Assembly (NCBI RefSeq): GCF_004011695.2
Contig: NC_082418.1
Coordinates: 434,001-498,000 of the forward strand
Length of the DNA stretch: 64,000 nt
Direction of reading: 5' to 3'
Origin: Ascochyta rabiei
Taxonomy: Eukaryota; Ascomycota; Dothideomycetes; Pleosporales; Didymellaceae
Every line of letters begins with the position of its first letter. Positions within the stretch are counted from its first letter, which is position 1. The translations under genes were made by a program, and so were the position numbers. Under the pieces are notes generated by a model, which worked only from the letters and a program-made list of their open reading frames with translations, did no database searches and was not told the DNA's origin. Below, in pieces: positions 1-12,344 of this stretch.

Positions 1-43
1 ACCTCTAGTTACTTTTTAATAAGTGTTATATCTCCTTAGTATA

Positions 44-477
44 ACGTACTCTACGGGCGAGTCGGACACACAGGCGAGTCGGACACTTAAATTTACACCA
101 AAAATCACAATTCTTACACCTTAATATCTCTACAACCACAAAATAAAATTGTCTAGAAATTTAAAATCTATGCTGCATTTATATAAAAATAAAGAGTCTA
201 GAAGCACTAAGCTCTATTATAGATACACATAGAGGTATTTAAAAGTACGCTAAAATAATCCCTGTATTTTATATCTTACTTACTAACTTCTACATTAATA
301 GGAGGAAAGCTAAGCGCTTCTATAGTCTTTATCTTTATATACATGCAGCGTAGTATATTAATTTTTAAATAATTTTATTGTGTAGTTGTAGAGATATTAA
401 GGTTTAAGAATTGTAATTTTTAGTGTGAATTTAAGTGTCCGACTCGCCTGTGTGTCCGACTCGCCCGTAGAGTACGT
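44..477. mobile_element. 434-bp MITE, copy 1
   Basis: A short non-coding element bounded by TA (42-43 and 478-479). Its two ends are inverted repeats of about 107 bp that match with few differences. Each end begins ACGTACTCTACGG and then carries the motif GGCGAGTCGGACAC twice as a direct repeat. No reading frame is present. The TA target and the doubled subterminal motif fit a non-autonomous Tc1/mariner-pogo element. It sits at the left of a Gypsy fragment; the sequence across the insertion lines up with 24470-24485 in the second Gypsy copy, where the element is absent. It keeps CpG sites that the surrounding sequence has largely lost. Confidence 0.85.
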
Positions 478-479
478 TA

Positions 480-2574
480 ATAAGGACCTAGTCTTAGTCT
501 CTGCTAGCGCTGTTCTATACTACCTGTGCTACCTTCTTACTATCCTTACTAGCTAGCCTAATAAGTGTCCTACGTCTATTATAGGCCTACTTACGTGCTA
601 ATTTCTTCCCTAGCTAACTATATTTCTAGCGCTAGTAAGACCTACTGCACTTATACTAAGTTTAAGCACATCTAAATCTATAACAACCACCTCTTTACTA
701 TAAACACTAAGCTCTGCTATACCTAGTACAATTTTTAGCAGTACATCTAAGTACGTGTTTCTGTTCTAGCCCTATGTTCCTAACAAATTTAGCTAAGATA
801 TTAGTGCGCGCTAGTAACGCCTATATTAAGACGCCTAGCACCTAGAGTATAGGTAGTAACAAGGCTAACTAGAGGTGTTAGCCTGTCTTCTATTATAAGT
901 TACCCTTTTCTTATTACTATAGGGCTCTCTTTCTAATATAACATTCTTACTAGGTACCTACTATAAGTACTAGCAGGTGTATAAGTCTACGCTTAACCTA
1001 GCCCTAGCTAACCCTACGCTGGTAAAGCGCCTAACCACCTCCTGCACTGCCTGTTCCCCTACTAAGCCTAGTACCTAGGTTGCGCTGCCTACTATACTGT
1101 TATCTAGACGTTGTAGTAGTAACTAGCTTAATACCTACCTCTAATAGTTTATAGCTACTATAGGGTTAGCTTTCTAGTCCTAGACTAAGCGTATAAACTA
1201 GATAGAGGTAGTCTAGGCCTATACTACTATAAGGTTTTCTGTCTATATTAGGTATATAGCTAACCTAATCTAAAGAATACTATTAACTAATTTAAGTGCC
1301 TACTTACTATACTCTACTGCTGTCTAAAGTACACCCTATTATCCTGCTTATCCTGCTGCTACTGCTCTAACTCCCCTAACAAGCGCTACTTATCTACCTG
1401 CTAGCTCTGCTTGCCTCCCTACTGTTACTACTCTCCCTTCCCTATAGAGTTGCCTGTGCCCCTGCGCTAGCGCTGCTATCCCTTCCTTATAGAGTCCCCT
1501 ACGCCCCTACGCTGTTACTATTTCCTTTCCCCTATAGAGCTGCGCATACCTACCTGCTATTACTACTTACTTTCCTCTATAGAGCTGCGCCCTACTATAA
1601 CTTTAAGGAGATATTACAGCTAACACGTAGTAGCACTATTAAGGCTAATAGAGAGGATAACAACAATAACTATAAGGTTAACTACTACTACTGTATTACA
1701 CAGAACTAGACCCTAAACGCAGCTACTACTACCTGTTATACCCTGTCTATTATTAAAACTATCTTTTTTAAGTCCTAAGGCTTACTACTAGTTGCCTAGT
1801 AGTATGTGTATAAGGCGGTAGAATGCTACTACTAACGTACTCCACGGGCGAGTCGGACACACAGGCGAGTCGGACACTTAAATTCACACCAAAAATCACA
1901 ATTCTTACACCTTAATATCTCTACAACCACAAAATAAAATTGTCTAGAAATTTAAAATCTATACTGCATCTATATAAAAATAAAGAGTCTAGAAGCACTA
2001 AGCTCTATTATAGATACACATAGAGGTATTTAAAAGTACGCTAAAATAATCCCTGTATTTTATATCTTACTTACTAACTTCTACATTAATAGGAGGAAAG
2101 CTAAGCGCTTCTATAGTCTTTATCTTTATATACATGCAGCGTAGTATATTAATTTTTAAATAATTTTATTGTGTAGTTGTAGAGATATTAAGGTTTAAGA
2201 ATTGTAATTTTTAGTGTGAATTTAAGTGTCCGACTCGCCTGTGTGTCCGACTCGCCCGTGGAGTACGTTATAAGGTCTCTAAGCTCGTCTATACTAGGCC
2301 TTATATCCTACACAGTATCTCCTAATAGAACCCTATAAGGGTTATTATAAATAACAAAAAGTTTCTTCTTTCTTATAACTACTTCTTACATACTAGGTAA
2401 ATTGCTGTAAAGGCCTTCTAGGCCTTTATATCTATAACGCTTCTAGTAGTTCTTATATTAGCTTTATGTATCCCTTCTATTTAACTAGAACCTATAACTT
2501 ATTCTACCTACAAGCCCTTTTCTCTTTTATAAATTACCTCTTCCTCCTATTTAGCCAGGGTTAGATTGTCCTCC
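480..2574 (-). mobile_element. Gypsy fragment (3' part), split by a MITE
   Basis: This stretch is a diverged copy of 24480-26280 in the complete Gypsy element, covering the part between the integrase end and the 3' LTR. It is interrupted at 1833-2270 by a MITE, and its right end is cut at 2574 by a Copia-B LTR. Orientation is taken from the complete copy, whose gag and pol lie on the minus strand. On the plus strand, about 935-1230 contains a reading frame that is also conserved at about 24930-25245. Stops in that frame sit at CAA- or CAG-like positions. No LTR is visible on this copy within the window. Confidence 0.75.
1835..2268. mobile_element. 434-bp MITE, copy 2
   Basis: Nearly identical to the element at 44-477 and exactly the same length, with TA at 1833-1834 and 2269-2270. 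The homologous Gypsy copy at about 25836-25846 reads straight through this point without the element, which gives an empty site and confirms a simple insertion. The ends read ACGTACTCCACGG and then two copies of GGCGAGTCGGACAC. The differences between the two MITEs are mostly C-to-T or G-to-A changes. Confidence 0.88.
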
Positions 2575-2744
2575 TGTTAGATAGAATAAGCTCTAGCAAG
2601 GTTAGATCTGTACAATCGAGCAGGGACCAATAGGCTTAGCACACTAGCGAAGAATCTAAATCCCACTAAACACAGGGGAACAGGAACAAACTACTATTAA
2701 TATTATTAAGTTACCTTATTACCTATTTATTATACTATCTAATA
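2575..2744 (+). repeat. Copia-B LTR (5' copy)
   Basis: A 170-bp terminal repeat that starts TGTTAGATAGAA and ends in ATCTAATA (ancestrally ATCTAACA). Close copies lie at 22539-22711 and 43525-43694. It is followed directly by a gag-like region, so it is the 5' LTR of a plus-strand element. The five bases before it (CCTCC) do not match the five bases after the 22539-22711 LTR (GAAGT), so those two LTRs are not shown to flank one simple insertion. Confidence 0.85.
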
Positions 2745-4541
2745 GTTAAGAGTCTTACTACTATAACTAACACAAAATAGCGCAATTAACCTACTATAAC
2801 TCTATAATAATACTAAGGGACTACACAGACTATACAGGCTGGATTACATAACTATATACTAGATACATAGTCTATAATATCTAGAACAAGATAAATCTAA
2901 AATCTAGTGTCTAAGAAACACTAAAACTACTATCTATATGTGTGCCTGTTGTTATAGACTACGCGCTAGCTCCTAGCATAAAAGTCCTAATAAGACTAAC
3001 TAAACTATTAATTAGAGGTTAGAAGGCTTTTAAGGAAGACCTTAAATATTACAAGATACTCCTTAAATAGTATAAGAAAGAACAAAGCAGCAAGTAACAG
3101 ATTGTTACGTTTATCTAGTTAATTATGTTACTATACTTGCTATACACATACTATCTTCTAGACAAACTACTCTAACAGTAGATTACTAACCTGTAATTAA
3201 TAGTTAGAATTAACAAATAAATTAAACAAGAATAAGTCTGTAACAGATACCTCTTAGCTCTTAAGCTAATAAGAAGTACGTTATAATAGGACATATAGCT
3301 AGCTAAGTACAACTAGGCAGCTATAGAGGTTAATACATATTAAGTTACTAAATTATAATAATTAAAGGTAAAAATAAAAGACTTCCTAATAGCTGTAAAC
3401 AAAGTTGCGCCTATATAGTCTACAAATTTCTAGGATAATAGTTAATTTGCAAATAGTATAAGCTAAAAAGAGATAATAAAACGCTTCTACGAACATATAA
3501 TAATGTATTATCCTCTTAGATTACGGAAATATAGGACCTTTATAGCTAGTAATGCATTATTTCTTACTAAAGGGGGTAGAACCTCCTAGAGCACTAAAGG
3601 GGACGCCTAATATGCTAAAAGCGCGCTATCTAGTAACTAGGGCAGACCCTGTAATTAAAGTACAGTAGGTAGGAAAACTACTACACTTAAGCAGCCTTTA
3701 GATTAAGGACCTACTACTATAGTGGCAGTAAAATACCCTAAATGTAGACAACAGTATAGTATACAGGATTACTATTATATTAATCTAGATAAGGTACCTA
3801 AGTAGTAGAAACTAAATAAGACAATAAATAAGCTTATACAATTTAAGGGTAAAAAAGATACTACGTTTTAAGGGCTAATTTATAGACAAAGTACAACCTG
3901 TTTAAGAACACTAGTTGTAAAATAATTACACACTCTACCTCCTAAAATCCTTAGAGAATAACTAGAGGGCTAGAGAGTTATAAACGTGAAAGCTGTCTTT
4001 AATGCAGTATTAGGTAGAAGAAATGCTAAAGGCTATCTACTAAGGAAGTTGTTTATCCTTAACTAAAGATTAACCTGCTATATACTAAACAACCCTAACT
4101 ATATATATATCTTCTACCTACTAATGCCTAGTAACTATATCTAGGCTAGAAACTTAAAAGTGTAGATAAAGGGATATAGATTAATTAAGCTAAGTTTAAT
4201 AAACTAGTCTAGAACCTGCAGAAAAACACTGTATAACATAGCAGTCTACCTTAACCTATTATGTAATTTAGTATCTTTCTACCTCCTAAGACAATAAGGG
4301 ATTTAGTAAGATACCTAGACAAATTTAACAACCCTACAAAGATTAGATAACAAAATTATCTTTACTATTACTAAAATATTTAGGTAATAGGTACTAGAGT
4401 ATAAGGAATTATAAGATGCCTTATACTATATATGTAAAACTATGTTAAAAACTAAAAAGAGACTATAAGGAACCTCTACTACACTATAGCATAAGTAACT
4501 AGGTTATTCTAGCCTAGTAGCAGTAGAACACCTTGTATAAT
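2745..4541 (+). pseudogene. Copia-B gag and protease region, RIP-decayed
   Basis: The translation can be followed through many TAG/TAA stops that replace CAG/CAA or TGG. The first third is a gag-like helical region; the segment at 43695-44459 is a close copy of its start. At about 3725-3800 there is a cysteine-containing gag segment ending in a KVPKWW-like motif typical of fungal Copia gag. From about 4130 to 4480 the frame resembles the Copia aspartic-protease region: VKGY-like, then NLLCNLVS-like, then VLEYKEL-like. The frame is cut at 4541 by a Copia-A LTR. The matching reverse-transcriptase parts lie inverted at 11346-12340 and at 21446-22538. It is not functional. Confidence 0.75.
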
Positions 4542-4703
4542 TGTTAGATAATATGCTTAATGTGCAAAGATAATAATCAAGGTTACTAATTAATAATTAT
4601 CTGTCTTAATGGCTCATTTTATGTGTGTGTGCCGCTAGCCCCTAAGTTAACCAAGGTTAACCCCAAATCCCTAACTTGGTTCGGCAAGGTCAGTTATCTA
4701 ACA
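4542..4703 (-). repeat. Copia-A LTR (3' LTR of a minus-strand copy)
   Basis: A 162-bp LTR, TGTTAGATAA to ATCTAACA. Identical-length copies lie at 9571-9732 and 16155-16316. It is followed by CACCCCCTTAGCTTTAA, the reverse complement of a polypurine tract, so the element reads on the minus strand. The five bases before it are ATAAT, within Copia-B protease sequence. Confidence 0.88.
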
Positions 4704-7700
4704 CACCCCCTTAGCTTTAAGGTCTTATTAAAGCTAGAGGTAATTAGCTCTTATTTTACCTCTAGGTTAGCAAGCTTTTAGTTAAGTAATTCTATCTAGG
4801 TGTTAGCTAGCGTTCTTTGTTTAGTATGTTTCTCTAGTCCTAGCTGCCTTAGAAAGGTTAACTACTTACTTACAGGCAGAGCCTTTATAAGTCTGTTAGC
4901 TAACATCTTAGTAGATAGGATATAGGTTACTATTATAGTGCCTTTATTTACTTCTTGTTATAGCTATTAGTTATAAATATCTATATATTGTAGTTTAGTT
5001 TAGAGTTTTAAGACTTCTTTATTAAATAATTAGATAGTCTAGGTATTGTTATATTAAATAGTAATTGTTAATTGTAGGAGGTGTATACTAAGTTCTAATA
5101 ACAGTTGTAAGATAAAGATAGCTTCCTTAGCTATCTGTGCTAGGGCAAGTAGCTCTGCTTTAGTTGTTAATGTAGTAACTATGTCTTATTTAGTAGCTCT
5201 CTAGGTAATAAGTCCTCTGTATAGTTTAATAGTATATCCTAGGAAGCTCTTCCTATTAGGAGTATTATTAGCAAATAATGTATTACTAGCGACTACTAGG
5301 TGCTTGTTGCCTCTTAAGGTAAGAGATAGGTCTTATGTTCCTTGTAGGTACAATAGCACTTAATCTGCTGCGTCCTAGTGCTGTTGTCTGAAGTTAGTTA
5401 GAAGCTGTGCCAGCCTAGATGTAGCAAAGGCAATATTAGGCCTAGTAGTAACTGCAGTAAAGAGGAGAGATCTAATCTTTCTCTAGTATTTGTTAATTTC
5501 TAATGCTGGAGCTTCTTCTTTATTTAGTAGAAACTTAATACTTAATATTAGTGTGTTGTGTTGTATGTCTATCTTATCTACGAGGGAGCTAATTTTATTA
5601 ATATATAACGCCTGTAAGAGGAGGATCCTAAGGTTATCTTAATCTTAGGTTATCTCTACTCCTAGGAACTATCATAGATTATTTCCTCCTATAACAGAGT
5701 ATTTATTAGTAATATAGCTAAGGGCCTTATCTGCCTTATATTTTCTAGTTAGGTAATAAGCTATAATAATATTGTCTACAAAGAAGAAGATAGTAACTCT
5801 ATTCTTAAGTAAGCAGCAGAGTTTATAGGGAACAACTGCAAATCTATAGCTTGTTAAAGTAGATGTAAATTCCTTCTGCTAGAGGAGTAGAGAGATTCTT
5901 AGTCTATATAGTGCCTTGTGTAGCTATAGGACTATGCCTAGTTTCTAATACCTATGTAGCATCCTTATATAGACCTCTGTATTAATTAACATATAAATAA
6001 AGGCGTTTACAATATTAGACTACTTAGGTTTTAGGTTATGTGCTGCTAAAATTACTATAAGTGTTCTAAAGGACCTGCTAGCTAGTGATGCTGCGTAGGT
6101 ATCTTTAGAAGTAATATTTTATTACTAGTTACCTTAGACTACTAGTTGCGCCTTATATTTAAGTAGGTAGTAGTTCTTATTAAGCTTATATATGTATACC
6201 TATATATAATTAAGTATCTAGTATCCTACTACCCTAGTCTTTGTTAGGGGTACTTTAGACTATAACTTTATGTTCTAATAGCTGCTAAGGTGTTCTTACT
6301 TAGCTTCTTTAAACTATTTGTAAAGCAGGTAGTCCTCTAGGTTTAATTATACCATTAGCTCAAGTAGAAGTTAGCTTTAATAAGGCTTAAGCCCTTTTAT
6401 TAGTATTTGTGTTAATCTAGCTATATTAATATTATTGCCCTAGTATATGCCTATACATCTGCCTTATATACTAGCTATAAATACAGCTTTCTACAGGATA
6501 GTTTATAAAGTTCCTTAAGATTACGCTAGCGTTAATTCTAACCAATTAGTAGTTAACTAGTACTACCTGCTAACTCCTAATTAGCTGTTTACCTCTTGCT
6601 AACTAGGATAATAACAACTTGTTTATTAACAACGTAACTAGTAGTAGAGTTAGAGGAGGATTTAGATATATATGTCTAGCTTTCTATCTATTATTATATC
6701 CTAGTAAATCTTCTATAGTATTTAAGTGTGTAATATTATTATCCTTATAGAACAACTAGATTTTAGCCTTATTTTAGGGTAGAGGTAGAAGCTCTACGCT
6801 TCTTGACTATATTACTATCTCTTTAAGAGTGCTGTACATAAGGTTATCTATTAGGTCCTAAGTCTAGCTACTAAAGACAGTATCCTTATTAAAGATTACA
6901 TCTCTTATACTAATAACTTTTACTAAGGTTAGAATCTATATCTAATATATATTTAAGGATTAGTATCCTACTAGGTATCCTACCTATGCTCTTAGGTCTA
7001 GTTACTAGAGTTGTAATTTTCCTTAAAGGGTGTTACTTATAAGAGTAAAGGCTTTATATCTATATACTTTTAGATATACCTAGTTTAGTTTCCTACTTTA
7101 TATATTTAGGCTAGCTAGTTAAGCTATATAGGTAAAGAACATATTATAGAGTGTTTTCTAGTTATTTAATAATCTTAGTGTTTAGCTGTGTAGGTACACT
7201 ACTGCCCTTACAATCTCTAGCTAGATTTTCTATAGTAGGTTTGCGTCTAATCTTATAATATATGCCTTATCTTTTATTATACCCCTTAAGCGTTTAGCAC
7301 CTCTGTTCTGTACTTAGGTGTCTAGTGCAGAAGGCTTAAGCCTAATTAATTATGCAGCGCACTATCTTAATACTTCTAGTTTTATTATAGTAATTTTACT
7401 ATTACACTTAATTACCTTAACCTAGATCTTTTATTGTTTTAATAGGAATTATATAAGAGTGTCTAGGAAGTAGATAATTGTCTTTTCTAGTTAATTATCT
7501 TTAAAATAGAAGTCCTAGAGGAAACTAGATTGCCTGTTAATAGTAAGTAATTAGCTCTTTTCCTTAGTAAAGCTTCCTTCTTTATATAAGTGGAAGTTAA
7601 TTACTATACATTCTTCTAGTCCTTTATTACTTATTTGTAGTATTTAACTAATTTACCTCTTAGTCTTAGCTTATCTGTAATTATTACATTAGACTGTAGT

Positions 7701-9570
7701 AATACCCCTAACTCTTACCCCCTAAGATTGTTAGATAAGGTGCTTAATAGTAGTAGCTCTAAAGTACCCTATTCGCTTATGCTATAGCACAGTAGTAGTC
7801 TTAGGTGTTTAGCTTTATGTTAATTATATTATAAATACTGTCTATAGCTGTTTTCTAAGTACCTATTATCTATATTGTTTATCTAAGGATGTAATAGCTA
7901 TGTTGTCTACTTATCTAAGCTAAGTTAGATCTCTTTTTTTGTCCTACTAGATGCCCTATTAACGTAGTTATTAGAAAGAGACAAGGTTGTAAAGTATATC
8001 TAGGCACTATACTATATTATATAGTTTAAGAGTAGTTAGTTAGTTTATATTTAATAAATAGAGATAGACAGTGCTATATCCCTATATCTATACCTAGGAG
8101 TTTCCTGCCTATAGTTTGTTGTTTAATATAGGTAGAGTAAGGTCTTATATCTAGTCCTTGTTGTTTATATTATAGATTATTAATCCTAAGTTAAGGATAA
8201 AGAAGTTCCTTAGAGGGTAGCTTAGTAGCTCTATATTGTATAATTCTTTAACTAGACTTATATTAATTATTAATATCTTCTATCTCTATAGTTATCCTAG
8301 AAGTGCCTCTAGTGTTTAGAATATCTTAATAGCTAGTGTCTTAGTGCAAGCTTGTTTTGCAGATCTAACCTAATCTTAAAGGTTAGTATTTTGTTCTATT
8401 CTAAATTATACTATCTCAGTAATTCTATTATATAGAGTAAACTATTCTAGTACTTTATCTTTATAGACGTAGTAGTAATCTTCTAGTCTATAGCGTTGTC
8501 TACAAGTAGGGCATTTTGCTCTTCTAGCTGCTGCTGTATCCTCTCTTAGGGACTACTTAGATATAGTTATTTAACTAAAGTTCTGTTTTTAATAAGGTCT
8601 TCTCTAACTCCTCTGTGTAGTAGGAGTAGATAATACGTCTTTAACAACATAAAAGGCGTCCCTGTTAGTGTCTAGGGTAGGTTTACTACTAGTAGTAAGA
8701 GTTAAGTTATTCCCTGCAGTAAAGGCGCCCCTTTACTATCTCCTCTTAGGGTAGTACTTACTTATATACTTTTAGAAGCGTTTTATTATTTCTTTATAAG
8801 TTGTATTTTGTTCTTATCTACTATAGTTCTAGAATGTTATTACCTAGGTTAGCGCTATCTTTATTAGTAAATCTAAGAAGTCTTAGATAGTATCTTGTAT
8901 ATTATATATTTTAGTAACACCCTCTATTTTAGCGTTAGTTACAGTATAATTATACTTAAGGAGCTAAGTATCCTAGCTTCTAGGTTGTCTTATTAGTTTA
9001 AGGGCTGCTAGGTATTAGTAGCGTGCGCGTAATTGTTCTTCTTTAGTATTAATGCTAACTATAAATTTAAGGCTAATAAGCTATATTTAAATTAATTTAC
9101 CTAGTCAGTAGTAGTTCTTTATAAGGTAAGGTAATACTAAGCTTTAGATAAACATTACTACCTTATCTAGGTTAGCTTATTCCTTGTAGTAGTCTCTATC
9201 CGCTATCTTATAGGATTTAAGGCAGCTCTTCTAATAGTTATTATCTTCCTTCTATACCTTTAGGCTATTAGCTAATAGTTTAGATAGGATTTTAGGAAGC
9301 TAAGGGTTTCCTTATTTATTATTGCTAAGGGCTAGCCTCCTCTTATAGTTAGTAATGTCTAGGGTGTTAGGTACTTATAGCTTAGTCCTTAGAGGGATAG
9401 TCTAGTTTAGGTCTATCTTCTCCTATACGTCTAGAGAGGCGCAGTAGGTCTGTAGTTAATGTAACTAAGGTGTGTAGGTTATGTAATCTATAAGAATCAT
9501 TATTAAATTACGCATAGTTAATAGCAACATATTAAAAGGGTATTTTAGTAGTGTTAGTAAGACTTTTAAT
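4704..9570 (-). pseudogene. Copia-A internal region (gag-pol), minus strand, RIP-decayed
   Basis: Read on the minus strand, the region gives gag, integrase, reverse transcriptase and RNase H of a Ty1/Copia retrotransposon, interrupted by many TAG/TAA codons. The reverse transcriptase box (about 5760-5800) reads FFFVDNII where a functional element has VDD, a GAT-to-AAT change. RNase H is recognisable at about 5100-5350 (KAELLALAQIAKEA-like). The 12345-16154 segment is an inverted homologue. It is flanked by two LTRs, but the outer flanks come from different elements (Copia-B at left, hAT at right). This is explained by an inversion that broke inside this region. Confidence 0.85.
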
Positions 9571-9732
9571 TATTAGATAATATGCTTAATGTGTAAAGAT
9601 AATAATAAAGGTAATTAATTTATAATTATCTGTCTTAATAGCTTATTTTATGTGTGTGTGCCGCTAGCCCCTGAGTTAACCAAGGTTAACCCTAAACCCC
9701 TAACTTGGCTCGGCAAGGTCGGTTATCTGACA
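9571..9732 (-). repeat. Copia-A LTR
   Basis: A 162-bp LTR whose first bases read TATTAG instead of TGTTAG (a G-to-A change) and which ends ATCTGACA. It is followed by GTAGT, which matches in inverted orientation the five bases after the LTR at 16155-16316. Confidence 0.88.
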
Positions 9733-9737
9733 GTAGT
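9733..9737 (+). repeat. Target-site duplication GTAGT (one half)
   Basis: Five bases next to the Copia-A LTR. The partner copy is ACTAC at 16317-16321, its reverse complement. When the intervening segment is turned round, the two flanks join in frame within the hAT transposase. Confidence 0.75.
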
Positions 9738-10850
9738 AGTACCTGCAGGCTGTTATAATAATGCTACAGCAATTTAAGAAGGTATCTAGTGCCCTTAGTA
9801 AGACTTATAAGCCCCTTATCTAGTATATCTAGCTAATATATAACTAGCTATTTAATTTCTTAGATTAGATAACTAAAGAGCTTAGCAATAACCTAGGTTA
9901 CGCTAATAACTTAGAATAGCTAGAGGTTGTAAAAGCAGCTGCGCAAAAGGGTTGTGTTAAGCTGTCTAAGTACTATTTGAAAACAGAGGATAGTTGCGGG
10001 TTCTTGTTTAACTGTACAACTATTTTAGATCTAAGCTAGAAGCTTACTATGTATAAGGTAATGTTATTATAGTAGTTTATTATATACTATTACTAACTAT
10101 GTTATAAGAATAATACCTAGGAAGTTTAAGATAAGTATATATACTAAGAGAAATTCTTATAATACCTAGATTATTATAATAATAAAAATTTAGGTTGCTC
10201 TATATAAGTACTTTACAACCCTGTTTAACAGTTAGTAGAAGATAATTAGTTCTAAAAACCCGCAATATTAGTCTAGTAACCTAATAGGAGCTTCTTATCC
10301 TATAGTTAGAGTTTAAACCTGTCTAATAATAATAAGGAGGTGGCTTACACCTACTAAGAAGGAGAGGCCTATCTTAGTACCCCTTGCATACAACAGGGAG
10401 ATAGAATTAATCTACTAGACTAGTAGAAGAATAATGCTACCACTTATCTATAACCTGCTTGTGTAGCAAAAGATATACTTACAGTACTAATAACAGAAGT
10501 TAGAGTTAAACAGGTGTTTAACACAGCTAGGGATATAATTAGGGACTAACAGCACAGGTTATCTGCTACTACAATACGCTAGATTATAATTCTAAAGGAT
10601 TCTCTTGCTTTAGCACAGATATAAGAAGGGTAGGAGGCAGCTTTAGATAAGCTAGATAATCTCTTTAAGCTACTAGCTTGTCCTAGTCTAGAAACAGAGG
10701 TTATAGAAGAAGAGCAATATAGTAGTAGTACTAAAGAAACTAGTCTATTAACTCTATCTTAGTAAGAACAGCGGCTGTAAAAGAGAGCGAGGCTACTATA
10801 GTATTAGGATATATAGTTCTGTAATAAATAGCTGTTATAAATAGAGAAAA
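9738..10850 (+). pseudogene. hAT transposase, C-terminal half, RIP-decayed
   Basis: The plus strand translates as the C-terminal half of a hAT-family transposase when TAG/TAA are read as Q or W. Visible parts are a helical region starting LQQFKKVSSALSKTYK, an ILDL-type segment near 10025, and the hAT dimerisation domain at about 10350-10620. In that domain the WW/NN pair, the AKDIL motif and the VFNTARDI motif can all be recognised. The N-terminal half lies inverted at 16317-19450. A second copy of this half lies at 22712-23450. hAT transposases cut and paste DNA; this one is inactive. Confidence 0.82.
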
Positions 10851-10974
10851 TTCTAGAAATTAGTCCTCTATTTAAATCTTCTAAAATTAAGTTCTTTGCG
10901 TATATAGCTTTTCTAAGTAGCATACTATTAAGTATGTTGTCTGTAGTATTATAGAATATTAGGTAACTTTAACC

Positions 10975-11337
10975 TACTCTACCCTACCCCTACCTAACCC
11001 CTACCTAACCCCTACCTAACCCCTACCTAACATCTACCTAACCCCTACCTAACCTCTACCTAACCCTACCCTACCTAACCCCTACCCCTACTCCTAGTCT
11101 GTGCGGACTATACCCTACCCCTACCCTACGCTAGAGGTACCCCTACCCTACGCTAGAGGTACCCCTACCCTACCCCTACCCAACATCTGTGTAGACCCTA
11201 CCCTACCCCTACCCTATGTGGACCCTACCCCTACCCTATGTGGACCCTACCCCTACTCTACCCCTACCTAACGTCCGTGCGGACCATACCTAACCCCTAC
11301 CCAACCCCAGGGTACCCCCTACCCTTTTGCCAGCGTA
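10975..11337. repeat. hAT subterminal CCCTACC-type array and terminal repeat
   Basis: Directly after the hAT coding region are tandem copies of an 11-base unit, CCCCTACCTAA, at about 10985-11065, followed by degenerate CCCTACC blocks. The element ends at 11337 with CCCTTTTGCCAGCGTA. The reverse complement of this end, TACGCTGGCAAAAGGG, is the hAT terminal inverted repeat. The 8 bases that follow (TTAGGCAG, 11338-11345) are the target duplication, partnered in inverse orientation by CTGCCTAA at 21438-21445. Confidence 0.78.
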
Positions 11338-11345
11338 TTAGGCAG

Positions 11346-12340
11346 TACGGCTTATAGGGTATAATCTAGAACCCTAGTGCCTTAAGCGTTGTAGTAAATT
11401 CTTTCTACTAGAGGAGTAGGGAGATACAGAGACTGAATAACGCCTTATTTATTTATACAATTATTCTAGGCTTTTAGTAGCCTTAAGGTATTTTTATGTA
11501 AACCTCTTAATCTATTATTCTAGAGACAAATGCGTTTATAATATTATATCATTTTAGCTCTATATTATAGTAGGCTGCATTTGCAATTATTATTCAAATT
11601 AATTAGCAAGCAAGCGTAGCTGCATAAGTATCCTATAAGGTTATATTTTGTTATAAGTTAACTCTAACTACTAGTTACGCCTTATACTTTAGTAAGTAAT
11701 AGTGTTTATTAAGCTTATAGGTGTATACCTACATATAGTTAAGAATCTGTTATTCTATTAGTTTAATCTTCTTTAATAGTATTTCTAACTATAATTTTAT
11801 ATCCTAATAACTTACAAGGTATACTTACTAAGCCTCTTAGAATAATCTGCCTATTAGGTAATTCTTAAGCTTAGTTTAGTAAGTTAGTAAAGGTAGAAGT
11901 TAACTGTAATAGGGCTTTAAGCCTATAGCAAGTTTTCTTAATATCTTAGCCTTCTCTATAACTTTCTCTCTGTATTATCTAATAAAACTAGCTTATGTTC
12001 CTGCTATAAAGGCTGCTGCCTAGGAAACAGTTATTAAGGACCGTTATTAAGTTAGATCTAGTTGTTCTCTAGTTATTAACTGTATAAGTAGTGCTATAGA
12101 AGGTAGTGTAGATAGAGGTGTTAGGAAATTATCCCTAATGTTTCTTCCTTAGTAGTAGCTTAGTTAGTTTACTTTGTTTTATTCTTCTAAATATTCTTCA
12201 GCAATATAGTCTTAATAGAAGGATTCTGTTTCTAGTTACTAGTATAGAGTTAGTAGCTTAATAGTTCTAATATGTGTTGCTATCTCCTCTAGCGTCTTAT
12301 GCATTAGGCTATCTTTTAGATCTAGAATCTCTCTTAGCAA
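11346..12340 (-). pseudogene. Copia-B reverse transcriptase, 5' part, inverted fragment
   Basis: On the minus strand this reads as the start of a Copia reverse transcriptase: a YKLNKHYYLLKYKA-like block, then an LVV block, INAFV, and QKEFTTTLKALGF, ending in IPYKPYCL. The ending is exactly at the hAT target site. Stops are of the CAA/CAG/TGG-to-stop type. Joined across the target duplication with 21446 onward, the reverse transcriptase frame continues (YCL then IRDRVIIFFYI), so the two pieces come from one element. Its present orientation is opposite to that partner. At 12340-12345 it meets a truncated Copia-A copy. Confidence 0.78.
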
Positions 12341-12344
12341 AATG

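Noticed and set aside
4537..4541. ATAAT as a RIP-mutated partner of GTAGT for the 4542-9732 Copia-A copy
   Set aside because: The sequences outside these two sites come from different elements, and GTAGT has a perfect partner at 16317-16321.
10985..11337. Chromosome telomere or interstitial telomere
   Set aside because: The unit is an 11-mer CCCCTACCTAA rather than CCCTAA, and the arrays sit just inside hAT terminal repeats with 8-bp target duplications.
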